A stretch of 64,000 nt of DNA from Paenibacillus sp. W2I17 (GTDB lineage Bacteria; Bacillota; Bacilli; Paenibacillales; Paenibacillaceae): the NCBI RefSeq assembly GCF_030815985.1, contig NZ_JAUSXM010000001.1:124001-188000 (forward strand), given 5' to 3'. How positions within the stretch are numbered: the stretch's first letter is position 1; each line of letters begins with the position of its first letter. A model generated the notes under the pieces. That model saw nothing but the letters and a program-made list of their open reading frames with translations. It made no database searches and was not told the origin of the DNA. Position numbers and translations under genes: made by a program. Below, one piece after another: positions 30,771 to 39,981 of this stretch.

Positions 30771-30804
30771 GAGGTAGTGGTTTAGAAGAAAGGAGACTCT
30801 ACGG

Positions 30805-32151
30805 ATGTATAAACGATTAAGTTCAGTTATGTTTCCGATATTTGCGGTTCTGCTGGTCGGTGCGCTCGTGTGGGGCTATCAGGAGAATCAGGAGAAGAAT
30901 GCAATTCTGATCAAGGCAGAGAATCAATATCAGCGTGCCTTCCACGATTTATCTTTTCATATGGACAAATTGCATTCGGAGATTGGTAACACCTTGGCGG
31001 TTCACTCTACATCACAGGGAATGCATCGCAAAGGTCTGATGAATGTATGGCGACTCACCAGTGAAGCGCAGAATGAGATCAACCAACTGCCACTCACCAT
31101 GCTGCCATTTAACGAGACAGAGGAGTTTCTCTCACGTATTTCCAACTTTGCCTATCGGGCGTCGATGCGTGACTTGACGAACGAACCGCTAAGTGAGAAG
31201 GAAATGGGCAACCTGAAAAAGCTGTATCAGAATTCATCCGAGATTACCAAGAATCTGCAGGATGTGCAGCAAAAAGTCCTGACGGACCGATTGCGCTGGA
31301 TGGATGCAGAGACTGCCATGGCAACGCAAGAGCAAACAATGGACAACACAATCGTTGATGGTTTTCGTACTGTGAACAAAAAGGTACAGGAATACCCGGA
31401 GCTTGATTGGGGTCCTTCCGTATCCAATATCTATGCAAAACGATCAGTCAAGAAACTGGGCGGCTTGCCGGTGACCAAAGAACAGATTCAGAGCAAGGCT
31501 GCAAAATTTTCTAATGCGGATAGTAGCAAAATCCAAGTGCAGGAGAACGGCAAAGGAACAGACTGGGAGTCCTACACTGCCACGATTGATCATGCCAACA
31601 ATGGCAAACTGATGATGGATTTCACTCGTAATGGCGGAATGCTGATCTCTTACAGTGATACGCGTCCAATCGGAACCAAAAAAGTGTCTCGTCAGAATGC
31701 CATGGCTAAAGCAGATCAATTTCTAATGAACAAAGGTTATAAGGATATGAAGGCTGTAAACTACGATGAATATGGTAATCTGGGTAACCTTACGTATGTG
31801 CGTAAGCAAGGGGACACCTTGATCTATCCTGAGAAAATGTCAGTTCGTGTAGGTTTGGATACAGGCGAAGTAACCGGCTTCCAGGCGAGTGACTTTGTCT
31901 ACGAACATAATGACAAGCGCAAAATTCCGAAAGCAACTCTTACGGAGCAACAGGCGCGGAAAAAGCTTAATTCGGAGTTCGAGGAAAATTATGTTCGCAA
32001 ATCCCTGATTGAGAATGATTACAGCAAAGAAGTATTGTGTTATGAATTCGGAGGGAAAATTAACGGTTCTCGTTACCGGATATACATTAATGCGAATACA
32101 GGAATGGAAGAAGCGGTTGAAGAGATCAAACCGGTCAATGCAACCTCATAA
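30805..32151 (+). CDS. ypeB: germination protein YpeB
   Basis: A 448-residue forespore inner-membrane protein, which in Bacillus stabilises and inhibits the cortex-lytic enzyme SleB until germination. It has an N-terminal membrane anchor (about 7-24), a long helical N-terminal domain (about 30-230) and C-terminal PepSY-like domains (about 290-440, with 'YRIYINANTGMEEAVEEIK' closing the last). Length equals that of B. subtilis YpeB. Unusually, no sleB gene lies upstream here. Confidence 0.92.
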   Translation: MYKRLSSVMFPIFAVLLVGALVWGYQENQEKNAILIKAENQYQRAFHDLSFHMDKLHSEIGNTLAVHSTSQGMHRKGLMNVWRLTSEAQNEINQLPLTMLPFNETEEFLSRISNFAYRASMRDLTNEPLSEKEMGNLKKLYQNSSEITKNLQDVQQKVLTDRLRWMDAETAMATQEQTMDNTIVDGFRTVNKKVQEYPELDWGPSVSNIYAKRSVKKLGGLPVTKEQIQSKAAKFSNADSSKIQVQENGKGTDWESYTATIDHANNGKLMMDFTRNGGMLISYSDTRPIGTKKVSRQNAMAKADQFLMNKGYKDMKAVNYDEYGNLGNLTYVRKQGDTLIYPEKMSVRVGLDTGEVTGFQASDFVYEHNDKRKIPKATLTEQQARKKLNSEFEENYVRKSLIENDYSKEVLCYEFGGKINGSRYRIYINANTGMEEAVEEIKPVNATS

Positions 32152-32193
32152 AAAGATGGATAATCTGAATTTTAAGCTGAGCGAATAACTGCG

Positions 32194-32220
32194 GCAGACC
32201 ACGATGTGGTCTGTTTTTTT
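32194..32220 (+). terminator. Rho-independent terminator after ypeB
   Basis: CAGACCAC-GAT-GTGGTCTG followed by seven Ts. Confidence 0.9.
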
Positions 32221-32284
32221 CTTGTTCAATGTGAGAAAGGTCATGGTATAATAGTCCTTGTACGTACGAAGATAAATACATAAA

Positions 32285-32953
32285 GTGGCGGTGAACAGCT
32301 TGTTTCCGAAAATAAATGAAATTTTATACATCCAGATTGCTTCTGCAGATGAAAAAGAGGAACACAAAGAGTACAAATCACGCATTGCAGATATGGATGA
32401 CAGCAGTTTTCTGATTGAGGTCCCGATGCAACAAGGAAGCAGCCGTCTGAAAAGACTCTTTTTCGGTGAGGAATTGTCCATTTCATATATTACGGAGGAT
32501 GGGGTCCGGCATTATTTTAATACCTATGTCACGGGATTTGAGGAAGATGTGGTCCGTCTTGTCCGTATCCGCAAACCGCTTCCGAGCGATATATCCAAAA
32601 TACAACGGCGCAGCTTTCTTCGTGTTCATGCAAACCTCGAATTGGCCATCCAGAGTGAAGACATGACCCGTGCCGTCGGATTGACTGAAGATATTGGTGG
32701 CGGTGGATTGTCCATCTACGGCGAAACAGGTTTTTCAATAGCTGAAGGTCAAAAATTGAAATGCTGGTTGCTGGTTCCCTACCGGAATTCAACCATTGAA
32801 CATGTGAATTTTGAAGCTGAAGTTGTGCGGATCAAAACCTTGGAAACCGGCAGACAGCTATGCATGCTGAAATTTGTGCAGATTTCAGATTCGGAGCGCC
32901 AGAAAATTATCAAGTTTTGTTTTGAACGGCAACTTGACTATCGCACGAAATAG
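32285..32953 (+). CDS. ypfA: PilZ-domain protein, YpfA/YcgR-type flagellar brake
   Basis: A 222-residue protein expected to bind cyclic di-GMP and slow the flagellar motor. It has an N-terminal YcgR-like beta domain (about 10-95) and a C-terminal PilZ domain (about 100-215) with both c-di-GMP motifs: 'QRRSFLRV' (RxxxR, about 101-108) and 'EDIGGGGLSI' (D/NxSxxG-like, about 137-146). The start is uncertain: GTG 32285, or TTG 32300 which has a better-placed purine stretch. Located before cmk as in B. subtilis. Confidence 0.88.
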   Translation: MAVNSLFPKINEILYIQIASADEKEEHKEYKSRIADMDDSSFLIEVPMQQGSSRLKRLFFGEELSISYITEDGVRHYFNTYVTGFEEDVVRLVRIRKPLPSDISKIQRRSFLRVHANLELAIQSEDMTRAVGLTEDIGGGGLSIYGETGFSIAEGQKLKCWLLVPYRNSTIEHVNFEAEVVRIKTLETGRQLCMLKFVQISDSERQKIIKFCFERQLDYRTK

Positions 32954-33016
32954 GAATGTTGTGGCATAAAGAGAGGCAACTGCGGGTACCGTAATGAAAA
33001 AAACGGAGGTATTGCC

Positions 33017-33241
33017 TTGAATCGTCGTCATGCAACCCGCAGATATGAACGACTTTATTATGTTTTTTCCAGGCGAATGGAACGAAAGGTTACGATTCTG
33101 ATTACAGCCCTTCTAATCCTGCTTGTGGTATATCAATTGCTGCTGTTGGTACCAGGCTTCAAAAAGAATTTGACCACTATTGACCGCCTGGAAGGAACGC
33201 CAATTGAAGTGCAAACGATGAATGATTACAAACGTCATTGA
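33017..33241 (+). CDS. small membrane protein, YpfB-position
   Basis: A 74-residue protein with a basic N-terminus ('NRRHATRRYERL') and one transmembrane helix (about 28-48). The start is TTG 33017, supported by ACGGAGG upstream. It is in the position of B. subtilis ypfB, between ypfA and cmk; the function of that gene is unknown. Confidence 0.7.
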   Translation: MNRRHATRRYERLYYVFSRRMERKVTILITALLILLVVYQLLLLVPGFKKNLTTIDRLEGTPIEVQTMNDYKRH

Positions 33242-33344
33242 TTTGTCTGTTTTTGCATCCATGTGTAGAGTGTGGTATAATTTTCACGATGCAGGCAATG
33301 CCTGTTTTTTTATTGAGGTTTATCGTTTGAGGAGGAATGCCCCG

Positions 33345-34049
33345 TTGGCAAGCCAGAACACATCAGAGAACGGGAAAATGAACGTTGCAATTGACGGACC
33401 TGCCGGTGCCGGGAAAAGCACGGTGGCCCGATTGGTTGCAGAGGCGCTCGCGTATGTATACGTCGACACAGGCGCAATGTACCGTGCGGTAACCTTGCAT
33501 ATGCTTCGGAAAGGTATTACACCGGAAGATGTGACACAGGTACTTCAGGAAGCCCAAAAGCTGGTCATTGATTTACAACCGGATCCCGACGGACAGAAAG
33601 TGTTCTGTAATGGGGAAGAAGTAACCTCGGAAATCCGCTCCCGTGAAGTGACGGGAATCGTGTCCCGATATGCGCAAATCGAGGGGCTGCGTACGCAATT
33701 AGTGGATACTCAGCGGCAAATGGCTTTGCGCAAGGGCGTCGTCATGGATGGACGCGATATCGGAACGACAGTATTGCCCGATGCGGAAGTGAAAATCTTC
33801 ATGACTGCCAGTGTGGAAGAGCGTGCGCTTCGCCGCTTCAAAGAACTGGACCCCTCTGAAGGACTGACGTTGCAACAGCTGGAGCGAGACATTGCCAACC
33901 GTGACAGATTGGATGAGAATCGGGAAATTTCCCCATTGCGTTGTGCTGAGGATGCTATCGTCCTTGATACAACGGAGATGAACATTCATGAAGTGGTTGA
34001 CAAAATCGTATCTTATTGCACAATGGTCAGAGGAGAGATCGGTCTATGA
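33345..34049 (+). CDS. cmk: cytidylate kinase
   Basis: Phosphorylates CMP and dCMP with ATP, supplying CDP for nucleic acid and phospholipid synthesis. A 234-residue protein with P-loop 'GPAGAGKST' (about 19-27), 'VDTGAMYRAVT' (about 41-51), 'GRDIGTTVLPDA' (about 135-146) and 'RDRLDENREISPL' near the C-terminus. The start is TTG 33345 with AGGAGG at 33330-33335; ORF upstream of this lacks a start with a ribosome site. Overlaps plsC by ATGA. Confidence 0.93.
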   Translation: MASQNTSENGKMNVAIDGPAGAGKSTVARLVAEALAYVYVDTGAMYRAVTLHMLRKGITPEDVTQVLQEAQKLVIDLQPDPDGQKVFCNGEEVTSEIRSREVTGIVSRYAQIEGLRTQLVDTQRQMALRKGVVMDGRDIGTTVLPDAEVKIFMTASVEERALRRFKELDPSEGLTLQQLERDIANRDRLDENREISPLRCAEDAIVLDTTEMNIHEVVDKIVSYCTMVRGEIGL

Positions 34050-34633
34050 TTTACACATTTTGCAGCACATTACTGCGGATCATTTATACCATTCTTTTCC
34101 GCTTGGAGGCCGTTGGACGGGAGAATATTCCGAAAGAAGGCGGCGTACTTTTATGTTCCAATCATATTAGTAACTTCGATCCTCCAACCGTTGGTATCAA
34201 AATTCGCCGTCAGGTGCGTTTCATGGCCAAAAGCGAATTGTTTGACATTCCGGTACTCGGCCGAATTATTAAAGCCGTGGGTGCTTTCCCCGTTAAACGT
34301 GGAGGTGTCAGTAAGGAATCCATCAAAACCTCACTCAATATTTTGCGTGATGGTCAAGTGCTTGGAATCTTCCCCTCGGGAAGCCGTCACAATGATGGAG
34401 GTATCGGCAAAAAAGGGGCAGCGAGTTTTGCTCTCCGCAGTGGCGCTACAGTTATTCCTACTGCTATTATCGGTAACTACAAAGTTTTTCGTAAGATGAA
34501 AGTTGTATATGGAGCACCAGTAAGTTTGGACGAGTTCAAGGAAGACCCATCTGGAGAAGCTCTGGAGAAGGCGACTGAAAAGATTATGTCCAAGATTAAC
34601 GAAATGGTGCAAACGGGCGTGCCAAGCAAGTAA
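34046..34633 (+). CDS. plsC: 1-acyl-sn-glycerol-3-phosphate acyltransferase
   Basis: Acylates lysophosphatidate to phosphatidate at the membrane. A 195-residue protein with the acyltransferase box NHISNFDP (HxxxxD, about 35-42), the second block 'GAFPVKRGGVSKESI' and the third 'GIFPSGSRHNDG'. The last resembles the usual FPEGTRS, with serine replacing glutamate. ATG 34046 overlaps the cmk stop. Co-transcribed with cmk; an acyltransferase at this place is common in Paenibacillus-type gene orders. Confidence 0.88.
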   Translation: MIYTFCSTLLRIIYTILFRLEAVGRENIPKEGGVLLCSNHISNFDPPTVGIKIRRQVRFMAKSELFDIPVLGRIIKAVGAFPVKRGGVSKESIKTSLNILRDGQVLGIFPSGSRHNDGGIGKKGAASFALRSGATVIPTAIIGNYKVFRKMKVVYGAPVSLDEFKEDPSGEALEKATEKIMSKINEMVQTGVPSK

Positions 34634-34775
34634 TGGCTTCGTCGGTAGCTGAGTGCATGTTTCCATATTTTTGAGGGAGACTAAAGTTTGAGCACTCAGT
34701 GATGAAAGTGTTTTGAACTCTGCTACAGGCAGGTTTGAATATAATGGGGTTTTTGAATTGAGGAGGGTATTTGAC

Positions 34776-35990
34776 ATGTCGGAAGAAATGAAAAATCAAG
34801 AAGCAACCCAAGATGAGTTGGATCAATTCGTTTCCTTGAAAAAAGGAGATACCGTAAAAGGAACCATCGTCAAATTGGAAGATAACCAAGCCTATGTGAG
34901 CATTGGATATAAATATGACGGTGTCATTCCAATTCGTGAACTGTCTTCATTACATGTTGACAGCGCGTCTGACGCAGTAGAAGTTGGACAAGAAGTTGAA
35001 GCTAAAGTTCTTAGCATTGACGACGAGAAAGAAAAACTCGTTCTGTCCAAACGTGCAATCGACAGCGAAAACGCATGGGATCAATTGCAAAAGCATTTTG
35101 AAGACCAAGATGTATTCGAAGTTGTTGTAGGTGATGTTGTTAAAGGCGGTCTGGTAGCAGACGTGGGCGTACGTGGATTTATCCCGGCTTCCATGGTTGA
35201 ACGCCATTTCGTTGAAGACTTCAGCGACTACAAAGGACGCACACTACGTGTTAAAGTGAAAGAGATCGACCGTGAGAACAACAAAGTGATCCTTTCCCAA
35301 AAAGACGTACTGGAGCAAGAATTCGAAGCAAACAAAGCTACAGTAATGGCTGGTTTGCAAGAAGGTCAAGTGATCGAAGGTACAGTACAACGTTTGACTC
35401 AATTCGGTGCATTCGTTGATGTGGGCGGAGTTGACGGTTTGGTTCACGTATCCGAGCTGGCTTGGACACACGTTGAAAAACCATCCGACGTACTGTCTGA
35501 AGGTGAAAAAGTTAGTGTGAAAGTGCTGAAAGTTGACCCTGAAAAAGGCAAAATCAGCCTGAGCATGAAAGCTGTTCAACCAGGTCCTTGGGAAACAGCA
35601 AGCGAAAAATTCAATTCCAGCGATATCGTAACAGGTGTTGTAAAACGTCTGGTAGACTTCGGTGCATTTGTTGAAATCGCTCCTGGTGTTGAGGGACTTG
35701 TGCATATCTCGCAAATCTCCCACAAACACATCGGCACTCCTCATGAAGTGCTGAAAGAAGGACAGGAAGTTCAAGTTAAAATCTTGGACATGAACCCTTC
35801 TGAGCAACGTGTAAGCTTGAGCATCAAAGAAACAGAAGAAGCTCCAGCTCAACCACAAAAATCAGAAAGACCTTCAAGAAACAACGCTCCGCGTGAAGAA
35901 ATCAACAATCCAAACGTTTCCTTGAACAATCAAGGTATGAGCACTACGCTTGGCGAACTGTTTGGAGACAAACTCAGCAAATTCAAATAA
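34776..35990 (+). CDS. rpsA: 30S ribosomal protein S1 homologue (YpfD)
   Basis: A 404-residue RNA-binding protein with four S1 domains (about 17-85, 103-170, 187-257 and 273-343). Each ends in a 'lSlk' type strand, for example 'EKLVLSKRAID' and 'GKISLSMKAVQ'. This four-domain form is usual in low-GC Gram-positives, compared with six in E. coli. The tail (about 350-404) is glutamine-, proline- and asparagine-rich. ATG 34776 with GGAGGG upstream. A strong terminator follows. Confidence 0.93.
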   Translation: MSEEMKNQEATQDELDQFVSLKKGDTVKGTIVKLEDNQAYVSIGYKYDGVIPIRELSSLHVDSASDAVEVGQEVEAKVLSIDDEKEKLVLSKRAIDSENAWDQLQKHFEDQDVFEVVVGDVVKGGLVADVGVRGFIPASMVERHFVEDFSDYKGRTLRVKVKEIDRENNKVILSQKDVLEQEFEANKATVMAGLQEGQVIEGTVQRLTQFGAFVDVGGVDGLVHVSELAWTHVEKPSDVLSEGEKVSVKVLKVDPEKGKISLSMKAVQPGPWETASEKFNSSDIVTGVVKRLVDFGAFVEIAPGVEGLVHISQISHKHIGTPHEVLKEGQEVQVKILDMNPSEQRVSLSIKETEEAPAQPQKSERPSRNNAPREEINNPNVSLNNQGMSTTLGELFGDKLSKFK

Positions 35991-36049
35991 GTTAACAATG
36001 CATGGTTCTAAGTTATATACTGCATATTTTGCTGAATAACAAAAGCAAG

Positions 36050-36088
36050 ATCGGCGAGCCCAAGGCGGGTTCGCCGATTGTTTTTATT
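36050..36088 (+). terminator. Rho-independent terminator after rpsA
   Basis: ATCGGCGAGCCC-AAGGC-GGGTTCGCCGAT followed by TGTTTTTATT. Strong GC-rich stem. Confidence 0.9.
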
Positions 36089-36175
36089 GCGAGTAATTTG
36101 GCATGAAACGTTAGCCAAGACATATCTTTTTTGCTATGATGAGTATCGTAAGTATGGACAGGAGGAGTGGAATGT

Positions 36176-37498
36176 ATGGCAAGACCCGTTGTGGCAATTG
36201 TCGGACGACCGAACGTGGGTAAATCCACCATTTTCAATCGGATCATCGGCGACAGACTGGCCATTGTGGAAGACAAGCCGGGCATTACCCGTGACCGTAT
36301 ATATGGAATCGGTGAATGGAACGGTAAACCATTTAGTATCATTGATACAGGTGGTATCGAAATTGATGGTGAAGATGTAATCTTAAAATCGATTCGGATG
36401 CAAGCAGAGCTCGCTATTGAAGAAGCGGATGTTATTGTATTCATGTGTGATGCAAAAGCAGGTATTACGCAATCGGATGAAGAGGTAGCAGAGATGCTCT
36501 ACCGCTCAGGCAAGCCTATTGTTGTAGCCGTTAACAAAGTGGATAATATCGGACGAAGTGAGCTCATTTATGAGTTTTATGGATTTGGTTTCGGTGATCC
36601 TATCGGCGTATCCGGAAGTCACGGTACAGGTGTAGGTGATTTGCTTGATGCAATTGTGGAGAAGCTGCCAGAACTTGAGGAAGAGACTTACGATGAAGAT
36701 GTCATTCGTGTAGCTCTGATCGGACGTCCTAATGTGGGTAAATCTTCACTGGTGAACGCTATTCTGGGTGAAGAACGTGTCATTGTAAGTGACGTGGCTG
36801 GAACGACCCGGGATGCAATTGATACACCTTTTGAAAAAGACGGCCAACGTTACGTGCTGATTGATACAGCAGGTATGCGTAAGCGTGGAAAAGTATATGA
36901 AACAACTGAGAAATACAGTGTAATGCGTGCGATGCGTGCGATTGAGCGTGCAGATGTTGTTCTGATTGTCATTAATGGTGAAGAAGGCATTATTGAACAG
37001 GACAAGCATATTGCAGGATATGCATTCGAAGCTGGTAAAGCGTCATTGTTTGTTGTGAACAAATGGGACGTGGTAGAGAAGCATGACAAAACGATGAAAG
37101 AGTTTGAGAGAAAAATTCGGGATCACTTCCTGTTTATGACTTATGCTCCGGTCGTATTCTTGTCAGCCCTCACAAAACAACGCTTACAAAAACTGTTGCC
37201 CGTTGTGCAACGTGTAGCAGAGCAACACTCGTTACGTGTACAGACACATCTGCTTAACGATGTGGTGTCTGATGCGGTTGCGATTAATCCTCCGCCAACA
37301 GATAAAGGACGGAGAATGAGAATTAACTATGTGACTCAGGTTGCAGTTAAACCGCCGACCATGGTTATTTTTGTGAACGACCCTGAGTTGATGCACTTCT
37401 CATATGAGCGCTACTTGGAGAATAAAATCCGTGCAGCGTTTGATTTCGAAGGAACACCAATTCGCATATTTACTCGGAAGAAGTCCGACGAAAGTTAG
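36176..37498 (+). CDS. der: ribosome-associated GTPase Der (EngA)
   Basis: An essential GTPase in 50S subunit assembly. It has two tandem GTPase domains: the first with '[12 protein letters not shown]' (about 10-21), 'DTGG' and 'NKVD'; the second with '[12 protein letters not shown]' (about 184-195), '[10 protein letters not shown]' and 'NKWD'. A C-terminal KH-like domain (about 350-440) follows. The chosen ATG 36176 has AGGAGG 10 bases upstream and gives 440 residues, the usual size. Confidence 0.95.
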   Translation: MARPVVAIVGRPNVGKSTIFNRIIGDRLAIVEDKPGITRDRIYGIGEWNGKPFSIIDTGGIEIDGEDVILKSIRMQAELAIEEADVIVFMCDAKAGITQSDEEVAEMLYRSGKPIVVAVNKVDNIGRSELIYEFYGFGFGDPIGVSGSHGTGVGDLLDAIVEKLPELEEETYDEDVIRVALIGRPNVGKSSLVNAILGEERVIVSDVAGTTRDAIDTPFEKDGQRYVLIDTAGMRKRGKVYETTEKYSVMRAMRAIERADVVLIVINGEEGIIEQDKHIAGYAFEAGKASLFVVNKWDVVEKHDKTMKEFERKIRDHFLFMTYAPVVFLSALTKQRLQKLLPVVQRVAEQHSLRVQTHLLNDVVSDAVAINPPPTDKGRRMRINYVTQVAVKPPTMVIFVNDPELMHFSYERYLENKIRAAFDFEGTPIRIFTRKKSDES

Positions 37499-37509
37499 GG
37501 GAGAAGTGT

Positions 37510-38133
37510 GTGATTTTACAAATCGCAGCGATTGTACTGAGTTATCTGCTCGGTTCGATCAGCTTTAGTGTCCTCCTTGCCAAAGCGATACGGGGGATCG
37601 ATATTCGTCAGCACGGAAGCGGAAACGCGGGAGCTACCAATACATTGCGTATTTTGGGTAAAGGACCGGCAATTGCTGTTCTGTTACTTGATGTACTTAA
37701 GGGTGTTGCAGCTGTATGGATTGGAATTTGGCTGAGCGACGGTTCTGCCTGGATTCCTGCACTCAGTGGTATAGCAGCCATTGCAGGACATAACTGGCCG
37801 CTTTACTTCCATTTTCGTGGAGGAAAAGGAATTGCCACAGCCATTGGTGTTCTGGTGAGTCTTGCTTTCCTACCTGCGTTATGTGCTGGGGTGATCGCCA
37901 TTCTGTCTATTGTATTGACACGCTATGTTTCATTGGGGTCTCTGATTTTTGTAGCATTTACACCCATCTTTATTCTGGTATTACCCGGATATTCAATGAA
38001 TATCTTCTGGGGGAGTCTGATTATTTGTCTGTTTGCGTTCTGGAGACATCGTACCAATATTGCGAAGCTCGCCAAAGGACAGGAAAATAAATTGGGATCG
38101 AAAAACCCTGGAGGGGGTAAACGAGTTGTCTAA
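37510..38133 (+). CDS. plsY: glycerol-3-phosphate acyltransferase PlsY
   Basis: Transfers acyl from acyl-phosphate to glycerol-3-phosphate, the first step of phospholipid synthesis. A 207-residue membrane protein with several helices and the three PlsY motifs: 'GSGNAGATNTLR' (about 37-48), 'GHNWPLYFHFRGGKGIAT' (about 96-113) and a C-terminal 'FWRHRTNIAKL'. GTG 37510 start behind GGGGAGAAG. Its end overlaps gpsA by eight bases, linking two enzymes of glycerolipid synthesis. Confidence 0.93.
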   Translation: MILQIAAIVLSYLLGSISFSVLLAKAIRGIDIRQHGSGNAGATNTLRILGKGPAIAVLLLDVLKGVAAVWIGIWLSDGSAWIPALSGIAAIAGHNWPLYFHFRGGKGIATAIGVLVSLAFLPALCAGVIAILSIVLTRYVSLGSLIFVAFTPIFILVLPGYSMNIFWGSLIICLFAFWRHRTNIAKLAKGQENKLGSKNPGGGKRVV

Positions 38134-39166
38134 AAAAGTTGCTGTTCTGGTCGCTGGAAGCTGGGGGACAGCTCTGGCCAGTGTACTCGCCGCCAATCAG
38201 TTGGATGTGATGATGTGGACACGTGGTGAAGACCAAGCTGACGAAATCAATAACAAGCACACTAATACTCGCTATCTTCCGGATGCGGAGCTTTCAACAC
38301 GGATTCAAGCAACAACTGATATGGAAGCTGCGGTGGAAGGCGCTATAGCTGTGTTAATTGTTGCGCCTTCATCAGCCATGCGTGCAGTTACGAACCAGCT
38401 TAAGGCTTATTACAAGCCTGAGATGTTAGTCATTCATGCAACCAAAGGTTTTGAGACAGAAAGCCTCAAACGGATGTCCACAGTCATTTCAGAAGAGCTT
38501 GAATGTGAAGAAGGACGTGTGGTTGTTCTTTCTGGCCCAAGCCATGCGGAAGAAGTGGTGAAGCGTTGTCCAACGACAGTGGTTGTAGCTTCACTGGATA
38601 AGGCATCTGCCGAGTCTGCCCAAGCTTTGTTTATGAATGCCTATTTCCGGGTTTACACGAATCGGGATATGATCGGTGTTGAGCTGGCGGGTGCATTCAA
38701 AAATATCATTGCTCTTGGTGCAGGTATGTCGGATGGTCTTCAATTTGGTGATAATGCCAAAGCCGCTTTGCTAACACGCGGTCTGGCTGAGATCACACGT
38801 ATTGGTGTTGAGATGGGAGCAAATCCGCTAACGTTTTCGGGACTTGCTGGAATCGGGGATCTGGTTGTAACGGCTACAAGTCAGCACAGTCGGAACTGGA
38901 GAGCAGGTTCCATGTTGGGTCAGGGACAGAAGTTGGATGATGTTCTGAAGTCTATGGGCATGGTGGTAGAAGGCATTCGAACTACGCAAGCTGCCTATTT
39001 CATCTCACAAAAATACGGTGTGCAAATGCCAATTGCGGATCAGTTATATCACGTTTTATTCCAGGAGAGACAGCCGCGTGATGCGGTTGAAGCTTTGATG
39101 GGACGTGACCCGAAGACTGAAATGGAAGTCATGAAGCTTGAAACCTGGGAGCAGTGGCATTCCTGA
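38126..39166 (+). CDS. gpsA: NAD(P)H-dependent glycerol-3-phosphate dehydrogenase
   Basis: Makes sn-glycerol-3-phosphate from dihydroxyacetone phosphate, feeding PlsY encoded just upstream. The 346-residue protein has the N-terminal nucleotide-binding strand 'VAVLVAGSWGTALA', 'NIIALGAGMSDGLQFGDNAK' and the catalytic lysine region 'ELAGAFKN'. The first glycine of the usual GAGSWG motif is valine here. The start is TTG 38126 with GGAGGGGG upstream, inside the end of plsY. Confidence 0.93.
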   Translation: MSKKVAVLVAGSWGTALASVLAANQLDVMMWTRGEDQADEINNKHTNTRYLPDAELSTRIQATTDMEAAVEGAIAVLIVAPSSAMRAVTNQLKAYYKPEMLVIHATKGFETESLKRMSTVISEELECEEGRVVVLSGPSHAEEVVKRCPTTVVVASLDKASAESAQALFMNAYFRVYTNRDMIGVELAGAFKNIIALGAGMSDGLQFGDNAKAALLTRGLAEITRIGVEMGANPLTFSGLAGIGDLVVTATSQHSRNWRAGSMLGQGQKLDDVLKSMGMVVEGIRTTQAAYFISQKYGVQMPIADQLYHVLFQERQPRDAVEALMGRDPKTEMEVMKLETWEQWHS

Positions 39167-39210
39167 TTGTAATCACCCTAAACGTACCTTGTGAAATAAG
39201 AAGCTTATTC

Positions 39211-39238
39211 ACCTTTTCTGTAGCAGACTCATACTATA
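39211..39238 (+). promoter_or_regulatory. possible late-sporulation (sigma-K or sigma-G type) promoter
   Basis: AC at 39211-39212 and CATACTATA at 39230-39238 fit the sigma-K pattern (AC ... CATANNNTA). The same -10 (CATACTA) also fits sigma-G. It lies about 32 bases before the spoVIF-like gene. Confidence 0.4.
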
Positions 39239-39269
39239 CACATGAGTATTGCCGGAGGAGGGGAGACGA

Positions 39270-39545
39270 ATGGGTAACAACATTTCCAAAGATGCACTGA
39301 ATGCAATCAACAAGAAAACGGGTAAAACGATAACGGAAGGTGCCGTTAAGAAATTGGCAAGCACGGTGAAACCAACGACGATTCAGAATGAAGCTCAGTT
39401 GCGCCAGTTGATCAAACAAGTATCCGCCATGGCGAAAGTTCCGGTATCTGAGGATACGGTTAAGGATATTGTGAGTGCGGTCAAGAAAAGCGGATTGAAT
39501 CCGAGCAGTATGGAATCGTTAATGAAAATGATGATGAAAAAATAA
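39270..39545 (+). CDS. stage VI sporulation protein F-like small protein
   Basis: A 91-residue basic protein consisting of short helices, with 'INKKTGKTITEGAVKKLAS' at the start and a repeat-like 'VSEDTVKDIVSAVKKSGL' later, ending 'MKMMMKK'. This pattern is that of SpoVIF-type proteins involved in spore coat assembly, which begin with an 'i.kKTgv' helix. ATG 39270 follows GGAGGAGGGGAG. A late sporulation promoter-like sequence lies upstream and a terminator follows, so it is probably monocistronic. Confidence 0.75.
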   Translation: MGNNISKDALNAINKKTGKTITEGAVKKLASTVKPTTIQNEAQLRQLIKQVSAMAKVPVSEDTVKDIVSAVKKSGLNPSSMESLMKMMMKK

Positions 39546-39579
39546 TAGATCACACCTGCATGTGCAGGTGATCCAGTAA

Positions 39580-39629
39580 GACAAAAAGACGAGTCGGCTT
39601 CTGCCGGCTTGCTTTTTTGTCTTTTTTTT
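39580..39629 (+). terminator. Rho-independent terminator
   Basis: Long stem-loop GACAAAAAGACGAGTCGGC / GCCGGCTTGCTTTTTTGTC followed by eight Ts. A separate hairpin (GATCACACCTGCA / TGCAGGTGATC) lies just upstream at about 39548-39573. Confidence 0.85.
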
Positions 39630-39718
39630 GGAAAGTTGAGCTGAATTTCGTGTTATAATGGTTGCAATTGTCACAGTGTCAGTGATGAATATCGGACTGA
39701 AGGGGAGACTGCTGGATT

Positions 39719-39898
39719 ATGAGCGCAATGGACAAGATGTGGCTGTCATTGGTGGCCATCCTCATTATGGGATTATCTGTATTCCTGATTACGTTTGCTC
39801 GTGCCAAAACAAAGGGTATTGTACGGGGGATTCTTTCTCTAATTGCATTTTTGATTATGCTGATTGGCTTTTTCGGTGGAATCGCTTCTCTGACCTGA
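39719..39898 (+). CDS. small two-helix membrane protein, DUF2768-like
   Basis: A 59-residue protein. It starts 'MSAMDKMWLSLVAILIMGLS' and has two hydrophobic helices (about 8-25 and 37-55) around a short basic loop ('ARAKTKGIVR'). This matches the shape and start of DUF2768 (MSALDKMW... in relatives). ATG 39719 follows AAGGGGAG. Another, longer frame over the same bases (39658-39912) has no such start and looks like a shadow. Confidence 0.65.
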   Translation: MSAMDKMWLSLVAILIMGLSVFLITFARAKTKGIVRGILSLIAFLIMLIGFFGGIASLT

Positions 39899-39981
39899 TT
39901 TCCCATGCCTGAAAGATAACATCCGCATAAGCACATCATAAGAACTGACACAATGAACACGGATGAGGGGAGTGTGAGCCT

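Noticed and set aside
35244..35858. 204-codon minus-strand ORF opposite rpsA
   Set aside because: Shadow frame of a highly biased ribosomal protein gene, rich in Phe/Cys/His as expected for an antisense frame.
39658..39912. 84-codon plus-strand frame overlapping the DUF2768-like gene
   Set aside because: Its start has no ribosome site and it gives a cysteine-rich unlikely protein; the alternative frame from 39719 encodes a sensible membrane protein.
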